A program made the translations under genes and the position numbers. The notes below the pieces were generated by a model. That model was not told the origin of the DNA, searched no databases, and was given only the letters and a program-made list of their open reading frames with translations. A stretch of 64,000 nucleotides of DNA from Ascarosepion bandense (taxonomy: Eukaryota; Mollusca; Cephalopoda; Sepiida; Sepiidae): contig JBBBDQ010000346.1 of NCBI GenBank assembly GCA_037127315.1, positions 4,112,501 to 4,176,500 of the forward strand, written 5' to 3'. How positions within the stretch are numbered: the first letter of the stretch is position 1; each line of letters starts with the position of its first letter. This document shows, in pieces, positions 1 to 10,029 of this stretch.

Positions 1-990
1 CGTGGCGGACAGACATAATCTCGCTGCTGACCTGGAGCGGGATCTACACTCTGTGGTGAACTGGAGCAAGAAGTGGCTTGTCAACTTCAATTCATCTAAG
101 ACCAAGCTGTTGTCTGTCAACCATTACAGGCAACCTCTTCTGCCTCCCATAAGCATGGACCAAATGATTCTCCCTGAGAGTAATACACTACGCCTCCTCG
201 GACTTACCCTGTCCTCAGACCTCAAATGGAACCACTATATTGAATTCATAGCAAAATCTACTGCTAAGAAGGTTGGGTCACTATGTCGATCCAGGATGTT
301 TTTTCCACCTGAATCCATCCTGCATATATACAAGTCAACCATCCGTCCGTGCATGGAGTACTGCTGCCATTTATGGTCAGGTGCCCCTGCCGTTCTCCTC
401 AGTGTTCTTGAAAAGCTCCAAAGGAGAATCTGTAATGTGATCGGTACTCATCTGGCGACTCGACTGCAGCCACCTCCCCGTCGTCGAAATGTGGCCTCCC
501 TTTGTCTCTTCTATAAATACTTTCATAGCTTCTGCTCGGATGAGGTTAAGTCACTGATGCCTCCTCAACAGGTGTTTACTCGTGCAACCAGACTGGCAAC
601 TGGGTCCCACCCATTCACAGTCAGGTTAGCCAAATGCAGACGACAATTCTACTCCTACAGCTTCCTCTCTCGCACTTCCCGCCTGTGGAACTCACTCCCG
701 TATTCTTGCTTTCCTGACGGCTACAACCTCCAGAAATTTAAATGCAAAGTCAATACTCATCTACTAACCACTGGCCTCTAGCTCTCTCCCCTCCTCTGTA
801 TAACCTTCCCTTTCTCTCCACCTATGTATCTGTCATCGCACCTGCTATCTCAGCTTTCTGTTGTTCCTTTCTAACTAGTTTGTACTCCTCACTCTTTTCT
901 AATTAATCTTTTTACATTTATGTAACCCCCTGCACATCAGTGGCGTTTCCGCTTTGCTCGGGGTGAAATGATTAAAAAAACAAAAAAACA
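1..990 (+). mobile_element. CR1/L2-like LINE, 3' part, cut by window edge
   Basis: The 3' portion of a non-LTR retrotransposon. It holds the end of the reverse-transcriptase ORF (stop near 781), then a roughly 200-base 3' UTR ending in TGAAATGATTAAAA and an A-rich tail. The UTR stretch CCCCTGCACATCAGTGG recurs, exactly or slightly changed, in the other copies of this family in the window. The coding part is over 90 percent alike by eye to the copy at 30647-32113, so the family looks recently active. The 5' part lies outside the window. Confidence 0.85.
2..781 (+). CDS. LINE reverse transcriptase, C-terminal part (partial)
   Basis: An open frame of 259 codons running in from the left edge, so the apparent ATG is not a true start. 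It lines up with the segment after the YADD box of the intact relative at 30647. It covers the thumb and C-terminal region of a Jockey-supergroup (CR1/L2-type) reverse transcriptase, which copies element RNA into DNA at a nicked target. Markers are SSDLKW, YKSTIRPCMEYCCHLWSG, LCLFYKY and the family-typical ending SRLWNSLP...FKCKVNTHLL. No stop or frameshift is seen within it. The catalytic half is missing, so this piece alone is not functional. Confidence 0.85.
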   Translation: MADRHNLAADLERDLHSVVNWSKKWLVNFNSSKTKLLSVNHYRQPLLPPISMDQMILPESNTLRLLGLTLSSDLKWNHYIEFIAKSTAKKVGSLCRSRMFFPPESILHIYKSTIRPCMEYCCHLWSGAPAVLLSVLEKLQRRICNVIGTHLATRLQPPPRRRNVASLCLFYKYFHSFCSDEVKSLMPPQQVFTRATRLATGSHPFTVRLAKCRRQFYSYSFLSRTSRLWNSLPYSCFPDGYNLQKFKCKVNTHLLTTGL

Positions 991-1050
991 AAGCTGAAAT
1001 ATATCTTAATAAATATTTATATTATGCTATGTATTACTCACGATTCTGAA

Positions 1051-1075
1051 TTTCATGCATTAGAGCAATCTTCAG
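1051..1075 (-). ncRNA. hammerhead-like core, degenerate
   Basis: Read on the minus strand: CTGAAGA, a 3-bp stem TGC/GCA with a short loop, then GAAA. This is the CUGANGA - stem II - GAAA order of the hammerhead ribozyme core. Stems I and III were not established. PLEs are known to carry hammerheads. Catalytic activity is not claimed. Confidence 0.3.
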
Positions 1076-1142
1076 GTGATTAACATATCATACTGGCTTA
1101 TTTTCGATTTGAATCATTTGAGTCGTGAATAAAACATAGGAT

Positions 1143-1170
1143 AATATATATATATATATATATATATATA
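1143..1170. repeat. (AT)n microsatellite
   Basis: Uninterrupted TA dinucleotide run. On the minus strand it lies just 3' of the hammerhead-like core at 1218-1241. Confidence 0.95.
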
Positions 1171-1217
1171 CTGAAGAAAAGATGCATGACAAAGTGGAGA
1201 AGTTTTCGTGTGACGCG

Positions 1218-1241
1218 TTTCGTCCTTCATGTCTTCATCAG
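1218..1241 (-). ncRNA. hammerhead-like core, degenerate
   Basis: The minus strand reads CTGATGA, then a 12-13 base spacer ending GGAC, then GAAACGCG. The core strands match a hammerhead, but the stem II 5' strand has changed and no longer pairs fully. (TA)n follows about 50 bases 3' on the same strand. Confidence 0.35.
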
Positions 1242-1415
1242 ACTAGGTTTCTTTGCGTAGATACAACTTCTGGTGCGAAAAATAAACAAAAAACAAAATC
1301 TACATTTCCTTATGAGTCAAGAAAGTGGGGATTGTCATCATGAATAAAAAATCATACGATGAAAAAAAACAACTTACTACTAAATGATACCGACGCACAG
1401 AAAAGTAAAAAATTA

Positions 1416-1740
1416 AATCATTTCAACCCGAGCAAGGCCATTTTACTGCCACTGGTGTGCAGGGATTCACATAGGAGGAAAGTGATGAGAAAGAGGGACA
1501 AGTTATAGGAGGGTGCCAGAGAATGGATAAGAGAAGGATGAGAATAAGGGTGTGAAGAGAGCTGATGAGAATAGAGTGAACGTGGAAAAGAACATGAGGG
1601 AAAGGATGCGAGTCATAGAGATAAGAGTTGACAATTGACCTTACATTTAAATTCTTGGAGATTGTAGCTATCGGGAAAGCAACTTTACAGCAGGGAATTC
1701 CACAGGTGAGACAAGAAGATGATGGAGAAGAAGTGTGAAA
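1416..1740 (-). mobile_element. CR1/L2-like LINE, 3' end fragment
   Basis: Reverse complement of the CR1/L2-like 3' UTR and the last codons. It begins AATCATTTCAACCCGAGCAA (the inverted tail), then the inverted CAGTGGC/GTGCAGGG box, and ends in the inverted coding end where ATTCTTGGAGATTGTAGCTA corresponds to NLQ(E/K)F. Several indels destroy the frame. It is more diverged than the copy at 1-990, so it is an older insertion. Confidence 0.75.
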
Positions 1741-2239
1741 GAAAATAATTAGTGAAGCACAAAAATTTTATAAAGCAATTAGGAAATTATGACGACAAAT
1801 TATGGCATCGACTAACAGAATATCATTCTAGACATTACGGTCTTCCTAAAAATAAAAACAAGTATCCCAATGCAACCTTTTATTTCAGGAATAGTCAACG
1901 CTTCCTCCAAATTGACGAAAAAAAATTAGCTCTTCACTTTGGAAAAAATCACCCCATCGAATATATATATATATATATATATATAAGAAAATATTTAGGC
2001 AGACACGTTATTTCATGGTAAATCGGAAGTGTGGGCTTATTTCAGGCGAACCATGATCAGCTTCCGTCTTTATTGTACAGAAAATTTACACGAATTAAAT
2101 TTACAAGCAACCCCACCCCTCAAAAAAAAAAATAAATATCGCTCCCTTAAAAGAGAAAATTTAATTTAAGAAAAAAACATCATTACATCAGTTCGGTGAA
2201 TACACACACATTCATACATTAGCATATACATACGAAGCA
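1741..2239. other. no confident gene; short unassigned ORF and (AT)n
   Basis: An 89-codon open frame (1752-2021, plus) ends in codons created by an AT repeat at 1962-1984. Its first 70 residues are not low complexity but match nothing I recognise. The rest is A-rich DNA. Confidence 0.5.
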
Positions 2240-2602
2240 TATAATCAAAGAGCACGCGTAAGAGCGGATGTTAAACTTAAAGATACATTATGCAAGTCAG
2301 TTAGACTGCTGACACGTAGATTTGAAAAGTAAAGAAAGGAGGTTAGGTGAGAGAGAGATAGCGTTAAAGAGAAAGGGTATCTTAAAGTTCTACCTACTAA
2401 CCATGCCACAACTATAATTGAAAAGAATTTATCTGAACTCAACGTAAAATGTCTCAAAAGCACGTATAACAAAAATAAAATAGGTAAAACTTGAAAAAGG
2501 AATTTACTCTATCACCGGTAAAGAATACCTGAAAGATTATATTGGAGAAAAATCAAAAAGTTTAAATAAAATATTATATGAACACAAAAGAATCATTAAA
2601 AC

Positions 2603-2659
<57 letters not shown>

Positions 2660-2775
2660 TAAACGGATTAGTTGCTCATCATAAGGTGACATACCAGAAT
2701 TTTGTCATAAAAAATGCTACTCTATTTAAAAGAGAAAACTATTCAGTGAGACGAAAATTTTTAGAAAGTTAATTG
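2240..2775 (+). pseudogene. Penelope-like element ORF end: linker and GIY-YIG endonuclease remnant
   Basis: Plus-strand frames near 2396-2490 read HATTIIEKNLSELNVKC, resembling the thumb-to-endonuclease linker of PLEs. After a stop at 2493, GIYSITGKEYL...YIGEKS...EHKRIIKT follows from 2499. After a CA repeat, NGLVAHHKVTYQNF and YSVRRKFLES end at a stop near 2772. This order (GIY, YIG, EHKR, NGLV.H, RKFLE) is that of the GIY-YIG nuclease that nicks target DNA for Penelope-type elements. In-frame stops and a 55-base CA expansion inside the domain make it dead. The PLE call is family knowledge applied by eye; the stop-containing frame is direct observation. Confidence 0.6.
2604..2658. repeat. 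(CA)n microsatellite inside PLE remnant
   Basis: About 27 CA units interrupt the GIY-YIG domain between EHKRIIKT and LNGLVAHH. Confidence 0.95.
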
Positions 2776-2835
2776 CTCGTTCGTCTACAGTAAATTTGTG
2801 TGTATTTTCTTACAACATTTTACCATTCTTGGCAG

Positions 2836-2870
2836 ATCTCCTGTTATCTCAATATGGGATAACAGGAGAT
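2836..2870. repeat. perfect 13-bp inverted repeat (hairpin)
   Basis: ATCTCCTGTTATC and its exact reverse complement are separated by 9 bases. It is followed by a short direct repeat of AACAAAGATGATGGACACA-type units (2871-2920). Function unknown. Confidence 0.85.
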
Positions 2871-3049
2871 GATGACAAAGATGATGGACACAATAACAAA
2901 GATGATGGACACAAAAAGAAAAAATCTAAATGAAATTGGCCAGATTATATACCAAAAATACACACACAAAGTTGGTAAATATTTGAAATTCCTAGCGTCT
3001 CTCGTCCGTGCACATATGTAGTCACATCAATGTAAACAAACCTAGTCCG

Positions 3050-3053
<4 letters not shown>

Positions 3054-3103
<50 letters not shown>
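3054..3103. repeat. (AT)n microsatellite
   Basis: About 25 TA units. The DNA on either side (2920-3390) shows no gene. Confidence 0.95.
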
Positions 3104-3109
<6 letters not shown>

Positions 3110-3384
3110 TCAGATACTTTAATCCAAGCGAAAAAAGCAGGAAGGTAAATTCCAAAAACCCGATCCTAATTAATATTAAAAATTTTATTTTAATATTAAA
3201 ATATGATACAGGAAGAGAGCTCCATGTAATAAAATATTACAGAGCAAATATAAATTAAAAAAGGATTAATTCAATGAAACCAGTTTCTGAAAAGATTTTT
3301 CTGTTGCTGAGATGATGTGTTATCCCCCGTGGGGATTTTCATATCGAAATGATCATTCAACATCACTGAATTTATCCTTTTTTA

Positions 3385-3388
<4 letters not shown>

Positions 3389-3434
<46 letters not shown>
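3389..3434. repeat. (AT)n microsatellite
   Basis: About 22 AT units. Confidence 0.95.
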
Positions 3435-3436
<2 letters not shown>

Positions 3437-3713
3437 TATTTTTAAACGAGTTATTTTGCTACCCGTGTTTCTACCATAAGTGGTCGTTTCTGACGATTTT
3501 TAATAACTGATTTTACTGTTTACCGTTTTTCTTTTTAAGAACGCTCTTGTAACGATGTTTTATGTGAACGTTTACGTGGCAGGCAATTTATGAGCGCGCA
3601 ATTTTTAAATTAAAACGGATTATGACGTTTTCATCCATGGTTGTAAGAACCTAAGAGGTATTTCTTAGTGTGGATGCATTTAGTCATAATTTCCGTTCTT
3701 TTATTTAAAAAAC

Positions 3714-3715
<2 letters not shown>

Positions 3716-3745
<30 letters not shown>
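3716..3745. repeat. (AT)n microsatellite
   Basis: About 14 AT units. The surrounding 3435-3860 is AT-rich with no recognisable gene. Confidence 0.95.
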
Positions 3746-3747
<2 letters not shown>

Positions 3748-3860
3748 TTATCCACATACAAGCTTGTTTCGCTGTATCACAGCTATATATATACATATAT
3801 ATAATTAATTTTGTTTTATTTAAAATTTCTATAGTTTACATTGCGACACTGAAATTTCTG

Positions 3861-3886
3861 TTTTGAGATTTTTACCTCGTCATCAG
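3861..3886 (-). ncRNA. hammerhead-like core
   Basis: The minus strand reads CTGATGA, stem CGAGGT, loop AAAA, stem ATCTC, then AAAAC. If the first A of AAAAC was once G, stem II would be six pairs and the core canonical (CUGAUGA - stem - GAAAC). A TA-rich tract follows about 60 bases 3' (3784-3805). A near-relative lies at 59252-59276. Confidence 0.4.
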
Positions 3887-4298
3887 GCAATATTAGATCA
3901 TTTTTGTAAAAATGATTTTCAAGTGTAGGGTTGGTATGGATGGAATAAAATGTCGATATAAAAAAAAACTAAAAAAAAACAAAACGAAACAAAAACCCAA
4001 AAAACACTTTTTTAAAAATAGTATTCAATACAGAGTATAACAAATAATATTTATTCAGAATTTATAACATCACGACAAATTAGCTATTTCGCTACAACAC
4101 TTCTTGTGTCTTGCCAAGCGATCTAGTTAATTGCGAGATGATGAAAACTCATACATATTTTATAGATTTTGAATATACATGGTTACGAATCATTGGCTAA
4201 CTCCTGAACATGTCTTAAAAGAGTGAAGTTCGATTTCAGTGAAATCCCAGTTAATACAAATGAAAGCACATTCCACCCTTAGATATTTACTTTTTAAA

Positions 4299-4365
4299 AG
4301 TGCTCAATATGGAAGTAGAGCACCTATATTATTAATATTACGTGCTCCTTCCATAATTGAGCACT
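4299..4365. repeat. imperfect inverted repeat, about 24-bp arms
   Basis: AGTGCTCAATATGGAAG... and its near-complement ...CTTCCATAATTGAGCACT flank an 18-base AT-rich loop, with a few mismatches or one-base gaps. Possibly a hairpin or a MITE remnant. No coding potential. Confidence 0.7.
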
Positions 4366-4434
4366 CTTCGCTTTTACTTTTATTTTTGCAACATGGAAAA
4401 AAAAAACTTTAAAAGCTATTAAGTTGCAGTATGC

Positions 4435-4436
<2 letters not shown>

Positions 4437-4472
<36 letters not shown>
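4437..4472. repeat. (TAA)n microsatellite at 5' junction of R4/Dong-like LINE
   Basis: About 12 TAA units abut directly the truncated 5' end of the LINE copy that follows. A second, longer TAA run closes the array at 8611-8672. Confidence 0.95.
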
Positions 4473-4475
<3 letters not shown>

Positions 4476-5950
4476 CCTAGGTGTAAATGAGAGCGAAAAC
4501 ATTCACCATAAAAAAATGAAAAAAATAGTGCGTAAAGAGTACTATAGAAGGCTACGAATGATATTAAAAACTGAATTAAATTCACAGAACAGAGTTATGG
4601 CCATTAATAGCCTTGCAATCCCAGTTGTCCAATATAGCTTTAACATCTTAAACTGGACTCTAAACGACATCAGGCGAATGGATGCTAAAACAAGAAAGCT
4701 TCTTTCTAAGCATAAGATGCATCATCCAAAGGCTGATGTAGATCGTCTATACATACCCCGTAAAGAAGGTGGAAGAGGTCTTATTCAGCTGGAATTGTCA
4801 TACAAGACAACAACTATTGGCTTACTAACATACATAGAAACAACAAAGGATTGGATGTTACAATTAGTAAGGCAACATGAAGAAAGAAAGAAAAAATATT
4901 CAATAATAAAAGAAGGCAGTAAATTCAAACAAGATTTAAAGTTAGTAGATTCTGTAGAAAAGCAGAACGGAAGCCAAGAGCCGACTATTGCGGCAAAGAA
5001 TATGAAAATGAAAGCCAAAGACAAATCTCTTGAACAGATGAAACAGCGCTGGCAAGACAAACCTCTGCATGGCCAATATCCAGTACGTGCCAATAAATCT
5101 AATGTTGACAAAGTTAATACTCATCGATGGTTACGTGCATCTGGATTAAAGTCCGAAACTGAAGGCTTTATTCTTGCAGCACAAGACCAAAGTCTTTTCA
5201 CGAGAAACTTTCAGGCAAATATTATGCATAATAATATGGATCCAAAATGCAGGTTTTGTGATAAACACCAAGAAACAATAGACCACCTAATATCAGGCTG
5301 TTCTGTGCTTGCCCCAAATGAATATAAAAATCGCCACGATAGAGTTGGGCAATATTTACATTGGGCAATGTGCAAACATTATGGAAAAGCTGTAGGCAAA
5401 CACTGGTATGAACATCACCCAGCACCGGTTACAGAAATAGAAGATGTAACCATTCTATGGGATTACACCATCTACACAGACAGAAAAATTGAAGCAAACA
5501 GGCCAGACATTATTGTTAAAAACCAGAAGGAGAAAACTTGTCTATTAATTGATATGGCTTGTCCAGCGGATTGTAACATAGCAATCAAGGAATTTAAAAA
5601 ACTGTCAAAATATATAGACCTGGAAATTGAAATAGGAAAAATGTGGAAATTGAAAACAAGAGTTGTGCCAGTGATAGTAGGCGCACATGGAATGATAAAA
5701 AATGGAACAAAACAACGCATTGAAAGAATCCCTGGAAACCCCAGCTTAAGAGATATACAAAAAATTGTCTTATTAAGTACAGCCCACACACTAAGGAAAA
5801 CTTTATCTATGTAATGCTGGAGATGATAGGGAAGATAGAAAAACATGAAATGGAGCCATAACAACATGCCACTACCTGCCTTAGGTCTCCCCGCAGACTT
5901 GGTTGGTAGTGAGACCAAAGCAGAAATCGAAATATGATGAACAATGACAT
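4472..5950 (+). mobile_element. R4/Dong-like LINE, copy A, 5'-truncated
   Basis: A non-LTR retrotransposon copy truncated inside the RT thumb (first residues KYLGVNESEN, in frame with the main ORF). It carries the zinc knuckle, the restriction-like endonuclease and a roughly 130-base 3' UTR ending near CATAATAATAAATAA. It is first in a head-to-tail series of three. The restriction-like endonuclease excludes APE-type LINE clades. The R4/Dong assignment rests on the protein style plus TAA flanks, since Dong-type elements are known from TAA repeats, and is inference. Confidence 0.75.
4516..5814 (+). CDS. R4/Dong-like pol, C-terminal part: zinc knuckle and restriction-like endonuclease
   Basis: 432 codons without a stop. 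The frame is open back to the TAA repeat, so the ATG is only the first one available. Order: end of RT thumb (MAINSLAIPVVQYSFN, about residue 30); a basic linker; zinc knuckle CRFCDKHQETIDHLISGC at about 245; then a PD-(D/E)XK-type endonuclease with RPDIIV at about 329 and LLIDMACP soon after. In this family the endonuclease nicks the target and the RT primes from the nick. Missing: the RT fingers and palm, so no autonomous activity. The downstream copy (6739-8037) is about 95 percent identical by eye over the shared part. Confidence 0.85.
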   Translation: MKKIVRKEYYRRLRMILKTELNSQNRVMAINSLAIPVVQYSFNILNWTLNDIRRMDAKTRKLLSKHKMHHPKADVDRLYIPRKEGGRGLIQLELSYKTTTIGLLTYIETTKDWMLQLVRQHEERKKKYSIIKEGSKFKQDLKLVDSVEKQNGSQEPTIAAKNMKMKAKDKSLEQMKQRWQDKPLHGQYPVRANKSNVDKVNTHRWLRASGLKSETEGFILAAQDQSLFTRNFQANIMHNNMDPKCRFCDKHQETIDHLISGCSVLAPNEYKNRHDRVGQYLHWAMCKHYGKAVGKHWYEHHPAPVTEIEDVTILWDYTIYTDRKIEANRPDIIVKNQKEKTCLLIDMACPADCNIAIKEFKKLSKYIDLEIEIGKMWKLKTRVVPVIVGAHGMIKNGTKQRIERIPGNPSLRDIQKIVLLSTAHTLRKTLSM

Positions 5951-6584
5951 AATAATAAATAAACCAGAACAGACATGGTCTGGAATTACAGAAGATGATG
6001 TTAAATTTGCACTAAAAAAAGCACACAATTGGAAATTCCCATGTATAGATAAAATTCCTAACTTTTGGCTATATTATTTAAATGCAGCACATAAAAAACT
6101 AGCCAAAGAACTTCAAGAAATGGTTGACGATCCCACTAAAATTCCTGCATGGATGACCAAAGGAATTACATTTCTTCTACCCAAGAATAGTGACACAAAC
6201 AACCCGAAAAACTACAGACCAATTACATGTCTTCCGACAACATATAAACTATTAACATCTATTTTAACAAAACAGACATATTTATTCTTAGAAAGAAATG
6301 ACATGATACCGCTTGAACAAAAAGGGTGCAAACGTGGCTGTTATGGTTGTAAAGACCAATTGCTAATTAACAAAATGATCCTGGAAAACTGCTACAGTAC
6401 AAAGAAAAATCTTAGTACTGCCTGGATAGATTATCGAAAGGCATTCGATAGTGTGCGACATTCCTGCATTTTAAAGACTTTAAATATATACAAGATATCG
6501 CCCGTCATCATCAATTTCATCAAACAGTGCATGTCTATATGGAAAACAACCCTTTACCTCAAATCATATAAATGGAACCTATAA
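5934..6584 (+). pseudogene. RLE-LINE reverse transcriptase, fingers and motif A
   Basis: 216 codons of the N-terminal half of the RT. Visible motifs: KNYRPITCLPTTYKLL (template-grip region) and WIDYRKAFDSVRH (motif A, catalytic Asp near residue 166). The frame is lost near 6555. Reading on in another frame continues the protein with NGTYKSDEINIKRCIFQGNS, so this is one broken gene, not two. It would copy element RNA at the endonuclease nick if intact. Being 5'-truncated, frameshifted and deleted it cannot be active. Confidence 0.8.
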
Positions 6585-8037
6585 GTCTGATGAAATAAAC
6601 ATCAAAAGATGTATATTTCAAGGTAATTCTTTATCTCCCTTACTATTCTGCATATCATTAATAGCACTAACCAGTCAACTTAATAAGACAGAATGTGGTT
6701 ATAAAATAGGCCAAAAGAAAATAAGCCATCTATTTTACATGGATGACTTAAAGTTGTATGCTAAGAATGATAATGAGCTGGAAGGTCTTCTGCAAACTGT
6801 AAAATGCTCCAGTGAAGACATGGCCATTAATAGCCTTGCAATCCCAGTTGTCCAATATAGCTTTAACAACTTAAACTGGACTCTAAACAACATCAGGCGA
6901 ATGGATGCTAAAACAAGAAAGCTTCTTTCTAAGCATAAGGTGCATCATGCAAAGGCTGATGTAGACCGTCTATACATACCCCGTAAAGAAGGTGGAAGAG
7001 GTCTTATTCAGCTGGAATTGTCATACAAGACAACAACTATTAGCTTACTAACATACATAGAAACAACAAAGGATTGGATGATACAATTAGTAAGGCAACA
7101 TGAAGAAAGAAAGAAAAAATATTCAATAATAAAAGAAGGCAGTAAATACAAACAAGATTTAAAGTTAGTAGATTCTGTAGAAAAGCAAAACAGAAGCCAA
7201 GAACCAACTATTGCGGCAAAAAATATGAAAATGAAAGCCAAAGATAAAGCTCTTGAACAGATGAAACAGCGCTGGCAAGACAAACCTCTGCATGGTCAAT
7301 ATAAAGTACGTGCCAATAAATCCAATGTTGACAAAGTTAATACTCATCGATGGTTACGTGCATCTGGATTAAAGTCTGAAAATGAAGGCTTTATTCTTGC
7401 AGCACAAGTCCAAAGTCTTTTCACTAGAAACTTTCAGGCAAATATTATGCATAATAATATGGATCCAAAATGCAGGTTTTGTGATAAACACCAAGAAACA
7501 ATAGACCACCTAATATCAGGCTGTTCTGTGCTTGCCCCAAATGAATATAAAAATCGCCACGATAGAGTTGGGCAATATTTACATTGGGCAATGTGCAAAC
7601 ATTATGGAAAAGCTGTAAACAAACACTGGTATGAACATCACCCAGCACCGGTTACAGAAATAGAAGATGTAACCATTCTATGGGATTACACCATCTACAC
7701 AGACAGAAAAATTGAAGCAAACAGGCCAGACATTATTGTTAAAAACCAGAAGGAGAAAACTTGTCTATTAATTGATATGGCTTGTCCAGCGGATTGTAAC
7801 ATAGCAATCAAGGAATTTGAAAAACTGTCAAAATATAAAGACCTGGAAATTGAAATAGAAAAAATGTGGAAATTGAAAACAAGAGTTGTGCCAGTGATAG
7901 TAGGTGCACTTGGAATGATAAAAAATGGAACAAAACAACACGTTGAAAGAATCCCTGGAAACCCCAGCTTAAGAGATATACAAAAAATTGTCTTATTAAG
8001 TACAGCCCACACACTAAGGAAAACTTTATCTATGTAA
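6560..8037 (+). pseudogene. RLE-LINE RT motifs B-C fused by deletion to zinc knuckle and endonuclease
   Basis: The open frame continues from the frameshift: QGNSLSPLLFCISL (motif B), LFYMDDLKLYA (motif C, both catalytic Asp present, near 6733-6750), then near 6820 a jump to MAINSLAIPVVQYSFN. After that it is collinear with copy A: zinc knuckle CRFCDKHQETIDHLISGC and endonuclease RPDIIV...LLIDMACP, stop at 8035-8037. About 70 residues of thumb present in copy A are missing. The first ATG (6739) falls inside motif C and is not a real start. Confidence 0.8.
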
Positions 8038-8125
8038 TGCTGGAGATGATAGGGAAGATAGAAAATCATGAAATGGAGCCATAACAACACGCCACTACCT
8101 GCCTTAGGTTTCCCTGCAGACTTGG

Positions 8126-8610
8126 TTGGTAGTGAGACCAAAGCAGAAATCGAAATATGATGAAAAATGGCATAATAAGAATGGAAAATATGTAAACAAA
8201 CAATGGTATGAACATCACCCAGCACCGGTTACAGAAATAGAAGATGTAACCATTCTATGGGATTACACCATCTACACAGACAGAAAAATTAAAGCAAACA
8301 GGCCAGACATTATTGTTAAAAACCAGAAGGAGAAAACTTGTCTATTAATTGATATGGCTTGTCCAGCGGATTGTAACATAGCAACCAAGGAATTTGAAAA
8401 ACTGTCAAAATATAAAGACCTGGAAATTGAAATAGAAAAAATGTGGAAATTGAAAACAAGAATCGTGCCAGCGATAGTAGGTGCACTTAGAATAAAAAAT
8501 GGAACAAAACAACACATTGAAAGAATCTCTGGAAACCCCAGCTAAAGAGATATACAAAAAATTGTCTTGTTAAGCACAGCCCACACACTAAGGAGAACTT
8601 TGTCTATGTA
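8126..8610 (+). pseudogene. R4/Dong-like LINE, copy C: endonuclease end only
   Basis: Starts at KQWYEHHPAPVTEIEDV (about 8200), immediately after the 3' UTR of copy B and a short CATAATAA junction. It covers only the restriction-like endonuclease. A premature stop follows GNPS at 8542, but the remaining codons (KIVL...CLCM-type end) are still readable to 8610. Unlike A and B it lacks the 130-base UTR and passes straight from ATGTAACGA into (TAA)n, so its 3' end is of a different type. Confidence 0.75.
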
Positions 8611-8613
8611 ACG

Positions 8614-8672
<59 letters not shown>
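8611..8672. repeat. (TAA)n microsatellite at 3' end of R4/Dong-like array
   Basis: About 20 TAA units directly after the last codon of copy C. Either a target site or an RT-added tail. Confidence 0.95.
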
Positions 8673-8673
<1 letters not shown>

Positions 8674-8751
8674 TATCTATGCTCTACTATTGTATTAAGC
8701 ATTTGAGGAATTTGAAAGCAATGGCTTTATACATACAGGCACTCCTTCACT

Positions 8752-8917
8752 AACCCTAATTTAAGATATCAAACAGCCCTTTTCCAAAAATACTGGAAAT
8801 TAAAAGAAAATATCCTAAATCCACAAATAAAGTGGAAACTGATAGGCAAGGCCAAGGCCCCTAATAGTTTAAGAGACAGATGTAATCTATGTTTAACAAG
8901 AAAAAATAAATTTTGAA
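8752..8917 (+). pseudogene. Penelope-like ORF fragment, pre-GIY-YIG/C-terminal region
   Basis: A short open frame reading LFQKYWKLKENILNPQIKWK, then LIGKAKAPNSLRDRCNLCLT and a stop at 8915. The pattern of a WxLKxxxI..xIKWxIxxxAxP segment followed by RCNLCL is typical of the C-terminal end of PLE proteins beside or inside the GIY-YIG domain. It was perhaps preceded by NPNLRYQTA. No further domain survives around it. The element name is inference; the motif is directly readable. Confidence 0.5.
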
Positions 8918-9045
8918 ATTTCCATGTCAGAATCTACTTCTGAATAAACGTAGATAGATCATTGGTAGGTTTCGTCAAAGCAATAAATATAAATTGCAAT
9001 AATTATCTTATTTTTCCATAAAAAAAGAACTATATCTCGCACTTT

Positions 9046-9150
9046 TTCTCTCCCGTAACTCTCAAGAAAGTCCTGTAATTAACTGCAGAATGACGTTCTA
9101 CGTAGGCAGCAATTTTCTGTCGAATTTTGGTCGATTTTCTTCCTTTACTG
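9046..9150. repeat. dispersed repeat, copy 1 of a direct pair
   Basis: The segment around CTGCAGAATGACGTTCTACG and CGAATTTTGGTCGATTTT recurs almost unchanged at 10030-10143, about 980 bases downstream in the same orientation. Unclassified. 8918-9045 and 9151-10029 contain no recognisable gene. Confidence 0.8.
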
Positions 9151-10029
9151 AAACTTCCGACGATGTACTTCCTGGGTGTAGTTGGCCAGTACAAATTTGG
9201 TTACAAATGTTATTTAGTAAATGGGAAATATCTGCCTGTGTTAGTTTAGAATATGTTTCGCATTTCTCAATCCCAGTATCAATTAATTAATCCGCCATTT
9301 AGCAAATGTGTAAATCGTTGGCGGAATTTTCTATATTAACAGCACATCCCACACATGCACAGACACACACACGTGCAGGCATAGTGGGTGGTAAGGGTGT
9401 TGATGCATTGATAATAATTTCAGTGTAGGATGCATTGCAAATCAGATAGAAAGTAATTGTCAGTGGCGAGGAATTCATTCAAGCGTCAAGGCCGTAATCG
9501 AGATATTACATGTATAATGTAAATGCATTGTAAATAGTTTGAAAGTCACTGAGTATTGTCATTTTGATGACAACTGAATAGAAAATCCTTATTTTTATTT
9601 GTTTACTAAGCGTGCCCTAGTTCTGACACAAGGCAGAATATAAGGGGCACCTAGTGAAGACGGTGATACTGGTGATCTATAAATCAAGTTTTCAATGGAA
9701 AGTCACAGTTGAATGAAACACATTGTCTACGTGAGCAGCAGTTTCATTTTCAGCCGTTTTTCAGTCTCAGAAATGAAGAATAGATTAATGATTCATCAAT
9801 AGCAGTTTGGAGATGCCAAAAAAACATTAATTTTTTTATATTCTAGAATTTGTATATGCAATCCATTTGAGTAAATGTTCGTTTTAGGTGCTGACGGCTT
9901 TTCCCCTTTCAAATTTATCCAAAATAGCATCATTTCTCTGCAAATGTATATGCTGAACTCAAATCAACAGTTAGTTATTGAAGAAAATTACCTTTTTTGC
10001 TTTGAAAGTCAAAAAAAAAAAACGAACAC

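Larger units (their letters stand above)
5934..8165 (+). mobile_element. R4/Dong-like LINE, copy B, with RT and an internal deletion
   Basis: This copy starts farther upstream in the element than copy A, at the RT fingers (EQTWSGITEDDVKFALKKAH), and runs to the same 3' UTR. A one-base-type frameshift near 6555 splits the RT. An internal deletion near 6820 joins the palm directly to MAINSLAIP, removing the segment present at 4490-4600 in copy A. A TAA-rich junction (CATAATAATAAATAA) separates it from copy A. Confidence 0.75.

Noticed and set aside
1752..2021. 89-codon frame as a host gene
   Set aside because: The end is an AT repeat, no known motif, no splice or promoter context; left as unassigned.
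4785..5918. Minus-strand frames opposite the R4/Dong-like ORF
   Set aside because: Shadows of the plus-strand coding sequence; the same shadows recur in copy B.
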